Positions 1 to 8,920 of a stretch of DNA of 64,000 bases are shown here, in pieces. Both the position numbers and the translations under genes were made by a program. The stretch's first letter is position 1; each line of letters opens with the position of its first letter. The notes beneath the pieces are model-generated. The model worked only from the letters and a program-made list of their open reading frames with translations, ran no database searches and was not told the origin of the DNA. Where the stretch lies: assembly GCA_044361595.1 (NCBI GenBank), contig JBIKIN010000002.1, positions 223,203 through 287,202 on the forward strand. The letters run 5' to 3'. Origin of the DNA: Pseudopedobacter sp044361595 (GTDB lineage: Bacteria; Bacteroidota; Bacteroidia; Sphingobacteriales; Sphingobacteriaceae).

Positions 1-1968
1 AGAAGGTGTATAGTTTGTTTTTTGAAAAGATATAGGATTAAATTTTATTAGGCCTTTTAAAGTGCCTAAGTAAAAGTTTCCATTTTTATCTTTAAAACCA
101 GAGTTGTAGTTAAACTGGTTAGAAAGTAGCCCGTTTCCTTTGGTAAAATAATCAAACTTATTTGTTTTTTTATCTAAAAAAGCTAATCCTTCATAGGTGG
201 TTACCCATATATTTTTATTCTCGTCTTCTAAAACTTTAAACGTATGGTTACTTGGTAAACCATCTTTAACGGTATAGTGCTTAAAGTTTTTTCTAGCATA
301 ATCAATTACAGAAACACCGTTATTTTCTGTACAAAACCAAATATTATAATTAGAGTCTTCAAATATCCCGTATATTTTATTACCCCCAATACTATTTTTA
401 GAATTGTTATTGATAAACTTTTTTGATTTACCATCTTTAAGATTAAAGTAAATTACTCCTTCGCCTAATGTACCAACATATATAATTCCGTTATTGTCTT
501 GTAAAATAGAATAAACAAAAGAGTTTTTTGATATCTGTTTTAATTGCTCAAAACCATCAAATTTTTTAACGTATTTATATAACCCGTTAGATGTCCCAAT
601 TAAAATTTCTCCTTGATTAGTCTTATATATAGTTGTTACAAAATTACTTTTCAAATCTAAGGTGCCTACACCTGCATTGTAATGTTTAATTATTTTTTTT
701 GATTTGATGTCTATCCTATCCAAACCATGCTCAAAAGTGCCCACCCACATTTCATTATCTATTGCTAAAAGTCCGTGTATGTTATTATTGGCAATACTGT
801 TTGATAATTTGTTTGGTGATAAATTAGTAAATGAGTTGGTTTTTGGGTTATAGATATTAATTCCAGCATCTTCTGTACCTATCCAAATTAAGCCGCTTTT
901 ATCTTCACAAATATCTCTAATAATGTTCCCAACTAAAGATTCTTTCTTCCCTGTTTCATAAAATTTTGTAAACAAGTTATAATTAGCTGGGTAATAATTT
1001 ATGCCTCCAAAATAAGTGCCAACCCAAACCCCTCCTTCTAAATCTTTGGTTAGTGTGTATACAGAATTATCTGAAATTGCATACGGATTGTTAATTTCTG
1101 TTTTTAGATGCTCTAAAGAGCCAGTACTTGTATTGTAAATGTAAATACCAGATTCTGTTGCGCACCAATATTCCTCATCACTATACTTTAAAATATCTCT
1201 AACAAAAATGTTTGTATTGTCTTGGTTGTTATTGATGATGTTTTTTAAACTATAATTGTGGGTATCAAAAAGTTTTAAGCCTAAGTGAGATGTCCCAATT
1301 AATAAATCTCCAGCTTTAGTTTCTGCAAGGGTAGATATTCTTTTTAGGGATGATTTTTCGTTCTCAAGAATGTAAAATTTAGAAAACGTATTTTTTACTT
1401 CATTTAACTTAAGTAAAAGACCTTTTTCTGTACTAATCCAAAGGTTATCGTTATTAGTTTTGATTATTGCGCTAGGCCGAGAGACTACGCCTTGTGGATA
1501 CTCTAAATATTTATTTTTTTTTATAACACATAAGCTAGAATCGCCAATAAACCAAGTATTATTATTCCAATCTTGGGTAATAGACGAAATCCTTTTTTGA
1601 GCTGTTTCTTCAACTAAGGTAAAGTCTTCTAAATTTTCATTGTATTTAAACAACCCTTTGTTGGTACCTACCCAAATTTGGTTTTTATTATCCTGAAAAA
1701 TATCTATTACTAAAGTGCTTAATAGTGGATCTTTTTTATTAATATTTTTAAAAACTTTAAATTTGTAACCATCAAATCTGTTAAGGCCATCCCTAGTTCC
1801 AAACCAAACAAAACCATGGTAATCTTGCAAACTACAATATACTGTTTGATGTGATAAACCAGAACTTACATTATAACTTTTAAAGTAATGATTTTGTGCT
1901 AAAAGTGGTAAAGTAGTGTAAATAAAAAAGACAAAGCCAAGAGCTATCTTACGGGTTGTTTTAATCAT
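1..1968 (-). CDS. Hybrid two-component sensor/regulator, N-terminal part (runs off the left edge)
   Basis: The reading frame is open from the ATG at 1968 to the window edge, giving 656 residues without a stop. It begins with a signal peptide (about residues 1-25, ending LLAQN) and continues with the typical first blade of a two-component regulator propeller: GLSHQTVY, then DYHGFVWFGTRDGLNRFDGY. Repeats of the kind W-(V/I)-G-T recur through the rest. The last visible residues (GLIKFNP) mark the end of the propeller, where a Y_Y_Y domain, membrane segment, kinase, receiver and AraC-type domains normally follow outside the window. Such proteins sense oligosaccharide in the periplasm and activate the neighbouring utilization locus. 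It is divergent from the lyase gene at 2255, so control of that locus is a reasonable inference. Confidence 0.88.
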   Translation of the reverse strand, partial: MIKTTRKIALGFVFFIYTTLPLLAQNHYFKSYNVSSGLSHQTVYCSLQDYHGFVWFGTRDGLNRFDGYKFKVFKNINKKDPLLSTLVIDIFQDNKNQIWVGTNKGLFKYNENLEDFTLVEETAQKRISSITQDWNNNTWFIGDSSLCVIKKNKYLEYPQGVVSRPSAIIKTNNDNLWISTEKGLLLKLNEVKNTFSKFYILENEKSSLKRISTLAETKAGDLLIGTSHLGLKLFDTHNYSLKNIINNNQDNTNIFVRDILKYSDEEYWCATESGIYIYNTSTGSLEHLKTEINNPYAISDNSVYTLTKDLEGGVWVGTYFGGINYYPANYNLFTKFYETGKKESLVGNIIRDICEDKSGLIWIGTEDAGINIYNPKTNSFTNLSPNKLSNSIANNNIHGLLAIDNEMWVGTFEHGLDRIDIKSKKIIKHYNAGVGTLDLKSNFVTTIYKTNQGEILIGTSNGLYKYVKKFDGFEQLKQISKNSFVYSILQDNNGIIYVGTLGEGVIYFNLKDGKSKKFINNNSKNSIGGNKIYGIFEDSNYNIWFCTENNGVSVIDYARKNFKHYTVKDGLPSNHTFKVLEDENKNIWVTTYEGLAFLDKKTNKFDYFTKGNGLLSNQFNYNSGFKDKNGNFYLGTLKGLIKFNPISFQKTNYTPS

Positions 1969-2254
1969 TTTATAATTGGTAATATTTGAGGTTATTAAAT
2001 TTATGAATATTTTACCTAAAGCCGCTTAACTAATTTAACTAGTCTAACTTTTGATACTTAAAATCACCATTTGAACCAAAAAATAAGCATTTGATTTAAA
2101 AAGTAACTAAAATGACATGCTAAATAAGTTTAGCTAAAAATTTATAAGCTTTCTTTGGATACTTAGAAACGCAAGCTTTTTGAACAAAATTCTCGGAAAC
2201 TAAGCTATACTTTAAGTACAAAAACAACCAATTTTAAACTTAACTATTATTAAA
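1969..2254. promoter_or_regulatory. Divergent intergenic region of the utilization locus
   Basis: These 286 bases separate the sensor gene (minus) from the first lyase gene (plus) and must hold both promoters and any binding site for the regulator. I see no clean TAnnTTTG element upstream of the lyase and no strong hairpin, so no site is assigned. Confidence 0.4.
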
Positions 2255-4150
2255 ATGAGTATTTTCTATAACAGAAATGGCTTACTTATATTTTTAACAA
2301 TAATTTTATTTTGTGCTTGTGAAAAACCTGCAATACAAAAAGAAAATAAAGAATCGTCATCTTTGGGTGCACCAATCTCTGTTAATTATAATTTTAACCT
2401 CATTACTAACCATCCCAGATTACTTTTAAAAGCTGGCGAAGAAAATCAAATAAAGCTTAATATCTTAGCCAATCCCGACCTTAAAAAAGTTCACGATTTA
2501 ATTATAACCAGAGCTAATACCGCATTAACAAGTCCAGCTTTAGTTTTTGCGCTTACCGGCAAAAGACTTTTACCAGTTTCAAGAGAAGCACTTCAAAGAA
2601 TTTTTTATTTGTCTTATGCTTTTAGATTAACAGGCACTGCAACCTATAAAAATAGAGCGATACAAGAAATGTTAAATGTATGTTCGTTTGCCGATTGGAA
2701 CCCTACCCATTTTTTAGACGTTGGAGAGATGGCACTTGCTGTTAGTATAGGATATGATTGGTTGTACAACGAAATTTCTTTGGCAGACCGAGCCACAATT
2801 AGAGCAGGATTAAGAGCAAATGCAATCATTCCATCAAAAGATACTCGTTTTAACGGCAGCTTTTTAAATAAAGAAACAAACTGGAACCAAGTATGCCACG
2901 CCGGAATTTTAAGTGCCGCTTTAGCCATTTTTGAAGATAATCAAACAGAATCTGCAGAATTAGTAGATCGTTATGTTGCCAAAGCAGTTTTTCCTTTAGA
3001 AGCTTACGGACCCGATGGGAATTATACCGAAGGCTACACCTATTGGGGATATGGTACCACGTTTCAGATTATGGGTTTAACTATGTTAGAAACTGCTTTA
3101 GGTTCTGATAAAAGTTTGTCCTTAACTCCAGGATTTTTAAAAACTGGAGAGTATATGTATTATATGACGGGCTCAACCTCTTTATTTTTGCCCTTTAATT
3201 ATTCTGATAGTGATGATATTGCCTTAGCCAACCCTGCAATGTTTTATTTTGCTAAAAAAAACAACCAATTAGATAATTTATTTACAGAAAAAAGACTATT
3301 ACAGGGCGCTTATTATACAAGAAATAATGATGTAAGTAGGTATCTACCAATCACACTAATTTACACTAAAGATTTAGACTTTAACACGGTTGTTGCACCC
3401 ACTAAAAAAATATGGATTGGCCATGGAGATAACCCTATGGCACTAATTAAACTAAACTCTACCGATGTATTTAATCCATATTTAGCTGTAAAAGGAGGTA
3501 AAGCTAACAACCCGCATGGGCACATGGATGCTGGATCTTTTGTATACGATGTATTGGGCGAACGTTGGGCTGTGGATGTAGGTTTGCAATCTTATGGAAC
3601 TTTAGAAAGTATTGTAGATTTATGGAATATGGCACAAAACTCTACCCGATGGAGCGTTTTTAGGTTAAATAACACTGCGCACAATACCATAACCGTAAAT
3701 TCTAAACCACATGTTGTAGGCGGTTTTGCTAATATTACCCAGGAGTTTACTACTAATCCAAACAAATATGGCATAAAGTTAAAAATGACAGATGTATTAG
3801 GTGCAGAATTAAAATCGGCGATTAGAGAGGTTACCTTAATTGATCAAAAAACAGCTCAAATTATTGATGATGTAGAAAGCAATAATAATGCTGCAATTAT
3901 TAACTGGAATATGGTAAGCACTGCCACCGCAACCATTATAAATAGTAATACTATTGAACTTACACAAAATGGCAAAAAAGTAAGATTAATAGTTGATTTA
4001 CCGTGTGATAACGTAGTTATGAAAATATCAAGCGGCCAAGGCCCTCAAACCTATGACGCGGCAAACCCTAATGCAGTGCGTGTTGGTTTTGATTATAGTA
4101 TGCCTGCAAATACCATTTCAAGATTAAAAGTGAGGTTAGTGCCTCAGTAA
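2255..4150 (+). CDS. Heparinase II/III-like polysaccharide lyase, lipoprotein
   Basis: A 631-residue protein. The N-terminus is a lipoprotein signal (ILFCACEK, lipidated Cys about residue 22), so it is probably anchored in the outer membrane or periplasm. NHPRLLLKAGEE and the alpha/alpha-toroid region with NWNQVCHAG and YGPDGNYTEGYTYWGYG are followed by the C-terminal beta-sheet domain with HGHMDAGSF and NNTAHNTITVN, the usual arrangement of the heparinase II/III superfamily. Family members cleave uronic-acid polysaccharides by beta-elimination, giving unsaturated ends. It is paralogous to the protein at 11801, sharing most conserved blocks (GKRLL, SREAL/SRDAL, SIGYDWLY, NWNQVC). The exact lyase family (PL12, PL21 or PL37 type) cannot be fixed by eye. 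Confidence 0.82.
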   Translation: MSIFYNRNGLLIFLTIILFCACEKPAIQKENKESSSLGAPISVNYNFNLITNHPRLLLKAGEENQIKLNILANPDLKKVHDLIITRANTALTSPALVFALTGKRLLPVSREALQRIFYLSYAFRLTGTATYKNRAIQEMLNVCSFADWNPTHFLDVGEMALAVSIGYDWLYNEISLADRATIRAGLRANAIIPSKDTRFNGSFLNKETNWNQVCHAGILSAALAIFEDNQTESAELVDRYVAKAVFPLEAYGPDGNYTEGYTYWGYGTTFQIMGLTMLETALGSDKSLSLTPGFLKTGEYMYYMTGSTSLFLPFNYSDSDDIALANPAMFYFAKKNNQLDNLFTEKRLLQGAYYTRNNDVSRYLPITLIYTKDLDFNTVVAPTKKIWIGHGDNPMALIKLNSTDVFNPYLAVKGGKANNPHGHMDAGSFVYDVLGERWAVDVGLQSYGTLESIVDLWNMAQNSTRWSVFRLNNTAHNTITVNSKPHVVGGFANITQEFTTNPNKYGIKLKMTDVLGAELKSAIREVTLIDQKTAQIIDDVESNNNAAIINWNMVSTATATIINSNTIELTQNGKKVRLIVDLPCDNVVMKISSGQGPQTYDAANPNAVRVGFDYSMPANTISRLKVRLVPQ

Positions 4151-4207
4151 AGTTAAGTTTTAGCTTTTCTAAATAAATACCCTTTACATAAATTAAACCT
4201 AACATTA

Positions 4208-5359
4208 ATGAAATCAATTTTAAATACAATCATTTTTCTATTATTAGTAATTGTTTTAATTAGTTGTAATTATCAAAAGAATACAGCCGATGGTGTTACA
4301 GCAACCGAAAATTTATTAGCGGCAAATTTTGATACGCTCATTAACAATAAAAAAATTGCGCTTTACACCCTAAAAAGTGATAAAATGGAAGTGTTTTTTA
4401 CTAATTATGGAGCCAGAATAGTTGGCCTAAATGTGCAGGATAAAAACCAAACTAAAACAGATGTAGTAGTTGGGTTTAACAATATCCAATCTTATATTGA
4501 GGCTCAAGAAAGATACTTTGGAGCCACCATTGGCAGGTATGGTAACAGAATTAAAGAAGGCAAATTTACTATTGATAATACCGCCTACCAAGTATCAATT
4601 AACAACGGGGTAAATGCGTTACACGGTGGTAAAGAAGGTTTTCAGAACGTAATATGGGATGCAAACCAAAAAAATGAAAATGAAATAGAATTTTCTTATA
4701 ACTCCCCACACTTGGAAGAAGGTTTTCCGGGCAGTTTAAAGGTAAAAGTAAAATTTACCATCATAAACAAAAATGAATTAGTAATAACCTATCATGCAAC
4801 CACAGATAAAAAAACAGTAATAAACCTCACTAATCATGCATTTTTTAACCTAAATGGAGAAGGGTCTGGTACTATTTTAAATCATAGTTTATTTATTAAC
4901 GCAAACGCATATACTCCGGTTGATAGTACTTTGATACCATATGGTAAAATTGAACCAATAACAAATAGTCCGTTCAATTTTTTAACGCCAAAACTAATTG
5001 GTAGAGATATAAATAATGATCATGAACAATTAATTTTTGGTAAAGGATACGATCATAATTTTGTTTTAAATAAACCACAAAAAGCGGGTTTAAATTATGC
5101 TGCTAAAGTAATTGGTGATAAAAGCGGAATTGTTATGGAGATTTATACCTCAGAACCAGGTTTGCAGTTTTATAGTGGTAATTTTATGAAATCTAAAAAC
5201 ATTTTTAAAAATGGCGCTAAAGATGATTTTAGAACTGCATTTTGCTTAGAAACACAGCATTTTCCAGACGCTCCAAATCATCCAAATTTCCCTAACACTA
5301 TTTTAAACCCTAACCAAACGTTTACATCAACATCAACCTATATTTTTAGCTTAAAATAA
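4208..5359 (+). CDS. Aldose 1-epimerase (mutarotase), lipoprotein
   Basis: A 383-residue protein with a lipoprotein signal (VIVLISCNYQ, Cys about residue 20). The galactose mutarotase fold is recognizable from FGATIGRYGNRIKEGKF, NGVNALHGGKEGFQ, NLTNHAFFNLNGEG (catalytic His), GKGYDHNFVL and the C-terminal FCLETQHFPDAPNHPNFPN (catalytic Glu). The enzyme interconverts alpha and beta anomers of hexoses. It starts 57 bp after the lyase and is likely co-transcribed. Its place before susC suggests it conditions a sugar released in the periplasm; the sugar is unknown. Confidence 0.87.
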   Translation: MKSILNTIIFLLLVIVLISCNYQKNTADGVTATENLLAANFDTLINNKKIALYTLKSDKMEVFFTNYGARIVGLNVQDKNQTKTDVVVGFNNIQSYIEAQERYFGATIGRYGNRIKEGKFTIDNTAYQVSINNGVNALHGGKEGFQNVIWDANQKNENEIEFSYNSPHLEEGFPGSLKVKVKFTIINKNELVITYHATTDKKTVINLTNHAFFNLNGEGSGTILNHSLFINANAYTPVDSTLIPYGKIEPITNSPFNFLTPKLIGRDINNDHEQLIFGKGYDHNFVLNKPQKAGLNYAAKVIGDKSGIVMEIYTSEPGLQFYSGNFMKSKNIFKNGAKDDFRTAFCLETQHFPDAPNHPNFPNTILNPNQTFTSTSTYIFSLK

Positions 5360-5500
5360 TATAACCACAATTAAATATTTTTTATTAAGCTCAGTTTACA
5401 GCTATATAAATAAAACTATAAACCAAATGCAATGAGTAAGTTAAAGTATTGCCTTTTGCCATTTGATATTTTAAAGCATTAAAATGATACTGAAAACAAC

Positions 5501-5529
5501 TTGAAATAAAATCAAGTTTTCTTTATTTG
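5501..5529 (+). promoter_or_regulatory. Candidate promoter of the susC-susD operon
   Basis: A TTG at 5501-5503 is separated by 18 bases from TTTATTTG at 5522-5529, one mismatch from the Bacteroidota -7 element TAnnTTTG. The TTG lies in a small hairpin (AACTTGA 5498-5504 / TCAAGTT 5512-5518) that might also weaken read-through from the epimerase gene. Predicted leader to the SusC start is about 60 bases. Confidence 0.35.
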
Positions 5530-5594
5530 TTATGATAAAAGAGCAGCACTGTCTCTAAGTACTGCAACTTAAACCAATTTATAAACTAAACAAT

Positions 5595-8500
5595 ATGGTA
5601 TTTAAAAATTACCCAAAATTTTCGAATTTATGGAATTATCCTAAAATATTTATGAAGCAGATTTTAGGATTGTTACTATTTAAAAACAGAATATTAACAT
5701 TAAATAACTTAACGGTAAATAAGTTATCAAATCATAACAATTTACTTTACAAAAAAATAGTACTCTTACTCTTTTTAATTACAACTTCCATATTTAGTGC
5801 CCAAGCACAAAACAAAACCATAACAGGTACAGTAAATGATCAAATTGGAGTTTTGCCAGGTGTGGTAGTATCCATAAAAGGAAAACAAAACCTTTCTGCC
5901 TTAACAGATAAAAATGGAAAATATAAAATTATTGTAGGCGCTAAGGATAATGTTCTTGTTTTTAACTTCTTAGGTTTTACAACACAAGAAGTTAATATAG
6001 ATAACAGAACTATCATCGATGTTAAATTGGAGCAAAGTAACATCATTCTTAACGAAGTTGCCGTTGTAGAAATCGGTTATGGTCAAGTTAAAAGAGCCGA
6101 TTTAACATCAGCAGTAGGATCTGTTAACATGGCAGATTTGCAAAAAGCACCTGTACGTTCTTTTGAGGAAGCTTTAGCAGGCCGTGTTGCAGGTGTACAA
6201 GTAACAGGGACAGACGGCCAACCAGGCGAAGGTTTAAATATTGTAATTAGAGGTAATAGTTCTGTTAATTACTCTAATAGCCCTTTGTATGTAATAGACG
6301 GATTCCCAATAGAGAATCCCGACAATAACGCTATTAACCCGTCAGATATCGAAAGTATAGATATTCTTAAAGACGCATCGGCTACAGCCATTTATGGCTC
6401 TAGAGGAGCAAACGGTGTGGTAATTATTACTACAAAACGAGGAAACATTGGGCAACCGGTTATAGAGTATAATGCTTCACATGGGGTGTCAAAAGTAACT
6501 TCTCAGGTAGATTTGATGAACCCTTATCAATTTTTACAACTTCAGTTTGAGATAGATTCTAACAGAACAAAAAACTCTTACTTTACAAATGGTAAAACAT
6601 TAGAAAGTTTTAAGGATGTTGAGGGAGTTGATTTTCAAGACTTCTTATTTCGTGATGCACAATTTTACAATCATGCACTCTCATTAAAAGGAGGCACAAA
6701 TAATACAAAATATTTTTTCTCTGGTTCAATTACCGGTACAGATGGAGTTATAATTAATAGTGATTTTAGCCGTAAACAAGGAAGATTAAACATAGAGCAA
6801 AAAATTAATAACAAATTAAAAGCCTTTGCAAATATTAATTATGCCGGGTCCTACAAAAATGGAACAATCCCTAGAGACCAAACCTCCTCTGTTAGTGGAA
6901 ATGATGCTAGGTATAATTTACTATATAATGTTTGGAGTTACAGACCCATTAATGGCACAGGTAATTTAGATGATTTAACTGCCGATTTAATTGATGATTC
7001 TGATATTGGCGGAAACGCGGGTGTTAGGGTTAACCCAATTTTATCAGCGCAAAATGAATCAAATAAATATTATTCAACAGATTTAGACATTAACGGATTT
7101 TTAGAATACGCTATTACTAATGATTTAAAGTTAAAAATAACCGGCGGTTTAAGTAGCGATGGGGTTAGAAACGATAGATTTAACAATTCTAACACTAGGT
7201 CTGGTAGCATTTTAACTACTCAAGGAGCAACAAATGGGGTTAACGGCAGCAGAGCAATCAATGAAAGCATCTCTTATGCTAACGAAAATATATTAAGCTA
7301 CAGAAAACGATTTAATAAAAATAATGATTTGTTGTTAACCGGAGTTTTTTCTCAAAACTACCGTAACGATAGGTCTACTTTTCTTTCTGCTAATTTACTA
7401 CCAAATGAAAGTTTAGGAATAGATGATTTAGAAAGCGGTCAAATTGGGAACAGAAACTTAACAAACTCTCAAAGCGCCTTAATAGGTTATGCAGCTAGGG
7501 CTAACTACAATCTATATAATAAATACTTATTTAATTTTAATTTTAGAGCAGATGGCTCATCAAAATTTAAAAAACAATTTGGCTATTTCCCATCAGCTTC
7601 ATTTGCTTGGAGATTAAGCGATGAAAAGTTTGTAAAAAATATAAAAGAGATCTCTAATGCCAAAGTAAGAATTAGTTATGGCATAACAGGTAATAATAGA
7701 ATTGGCGATTTTGACTATTTATCTAGAATAGGAACTAACGTAAACAGAGGTTTTGTTGGTTTTGGCAACAATTTATCATCAGCCTTTTATCAATTAACTT
7801 TAGGTAATGAAGATTTGAAATGGGAAACAACAAAATCTTTTGATACCGGGTTAGAGATTGGTCTTTTTAGAAATAAAATTAATTTAGAATTTGATTATTA
7901 CAATAAAACAACATCAGATTTATTATTCCTGGCAAGAATTGCCCCAAGTAGTGGCTTTAACAACGTTACAAGAAACATTGGAGAAACCAATAACAGTGGC
8001 TATGAATTTACCGTTACCACCAATAATTTTAAAAGTAAATCATTTAGCTGGTCAAGTAACTTTAACATTGCATTTAATAGAAATAAATTAGTAGCCTTAT
8101 CAGATCCTAGTCAGCTTTCTTTGGTTTCTATTGTAGGTAGTTTTGATCAAAACTTTGGTACCGGTTCTTATATAGCTAAAATTGGTGGTCCTATTGCGCA
8201 AATGTATGGTTACGTTTACGAAGGAAACTATCAATACAGTGATTTTTATCAATCTCCTAGCGGTGCTTATATATTAAAAAATGATGTTGTTGCACCCGAT
8301 GGTGGATTAACATCTGCTTTTCGTAATACCGTACAACCCGGCGACCCTAAATACAAAGATGTAAATGAAGACGGTGTTGTAAACGATTTTGACCTTACAG
8401 TAATTGGCAACCCTAATCCAGATTTTATTGGTGGTTTTTCAAATAATTTTACATTTAAAAACTTTGATTTAAATGTTTTTCTACAGTTTTCTTATGGTAA

Positions 8501-8909
8501 CGATATTTTAAATGCAAATAAACTACAACTAGAAAGACCATCATTATACGCTTATAACCAATTTGCTTCATACACTGATAGATGGACACCAACAAACCCG
8601 AGCAATTATGCGCCAAGAGTGTTAGCTCCCGGAACCAATGTTTTTAGTAGCCGAGTAATTGAAGATGGTTCTTTTGTAAGGTTAAAGACCGTTTCTTTAG
8701 GATATAATTTACCAACCAAATTCTTGAAAAAATTTGACATTAAAACGTTAAGAATTTTTTCATCTGCTCAAAATTTACTTACACTTACCAATTACTCTGG
8801 CCCAGACCCTGAGGCTAACACAAAGGGTTTTGGTTTAACACCAGGATTTGATTTTTCCGCATATCCTAGGTCATTAACAGTTACAATGGGTTTAAATGTT
8901 AGTTTTTAA
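5595..8909 (+). CDS. SusC-like TonB-dependent outer-membrane transporter
   Basis: A 1104-residue protein of the SusC/RagA family. The signal peptide is internal (hydrophobic stretch KKIVLLLFLITTSIFSAQAQ, about residues 53-72), so the true start may be the ATG at 5652 rather than 5595. After it come a carboxypeptidase-regulatory-like domain (KTITGTVND...GKYKIIV), the plug domain with IVIRGNSSVNYSNSPLYVIDGF and DILKDASATAIYGSRGANGV, then the long beta-barrel ending in NVSF with a terminal aromatic residue. It imports oligosaccharides through the outer membrane with the SusD lipoprotein encoded 11 bases downstream. Substrate is inferred from the neighbouring lyases and GH88: a uronic-acid glycan. 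Confidence 0.94.
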   Translation: MVFKNYPKFSNLWNYPKIFMKQILGLLLFKNRILTLNNLTVNKLSNHNNLLYKKIVLLLFLITTSIFSAQAQNKTITGTVNDQIGVLPGVVVSIKGKQNLSALTDKNGKYKIIVGAKDNVLVFNFLGFTTQEVNIDNRTIIDVKLEQSNIILNEVAVVEIGYGQVKRADLTSAVGSVNMADLQKAPVRSFEEALAGRVAGVQVTGTDGQPGEGLNIVIRGNSSVNYSNSPLYVIDGFPIENPDNNAINPSDIESIDILKDASATAIYGSRGANGVVIITTKRGNIGQPVIEYNASHGVSKVTSQVDLMNPYQFLQLQFEIDSNRTKNSYFTNGKTLESFKDVEGVDFQDFLFRDAQFYNHALSLKGGTNNTKYFFSGSITGTDGVIINSDFSRKQGRLNIEQKINNKLKAFANINYAGSYKNGTIPRDQTSSVSGNDARYNLLYNVWSYRPINGTGNLDDLTADLIDDSDIGGNAGVRVNPILSAQNESNKYYSTDLDINGFLEYAITNDLKLKITGGLSSDGVRNDRFNNSNTRSGSILTTQGATNGVNGSRAINESISYANENILSYRKRFNKNNDLLLTGVFSQNYRNDRSTFLSANLLPNESLGIDDLESGQIGNRNLTNSQSALIGYAARANYNLYNKYLFNFNFRADGSSKFKKQFGYFPSASFAWRLSDEKFVKNIKEISNAKVRISYGITGNNRIGDFDYLSRIGTNVNRGFVGFGNNLSSAFYQLTLGNEDLKWETTKSFDTGLEIGLFRNKINLEFDYYNKTTSDLLFLARIAPSSGFNNVTRNIGETNNSGYEFTVTTNNFKSKSFSWSSNFNIAFNRNKLVALSDPSQLSLVSIVGSFDQNFGTGSYIAKIGGPIAQMYGYVYEGNYQYSDFYQSPSGAYILKNDVVAPDGGLTSAFRNTVQPGDPKYKDVNEDGVVNDFDLTVIGNPNPDFIGGFSNNFTFKNFDLNVFLQFSYGNDILNANKLQLERPSLYAYNQFASYTDRWTPTNPSNYAPRVLAPGTNVFSSRVIEDGSFVRLKTVSLGYNLPTKFLKKFDIKTLRIFSSAQNLLTLTNYSGPDPEANTKGFGLTPGFDFSAYPRSLTVTMGLNVSF

Positions 8910-8920
8910 TCAAAGAAAAG

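Noticed and set aside
1..1968. Full hybrid two-component system call with kinase and AraC domains
   Set aside because: Only the propeller part is inside the window; the downstream domains are expected from the family but not seen.
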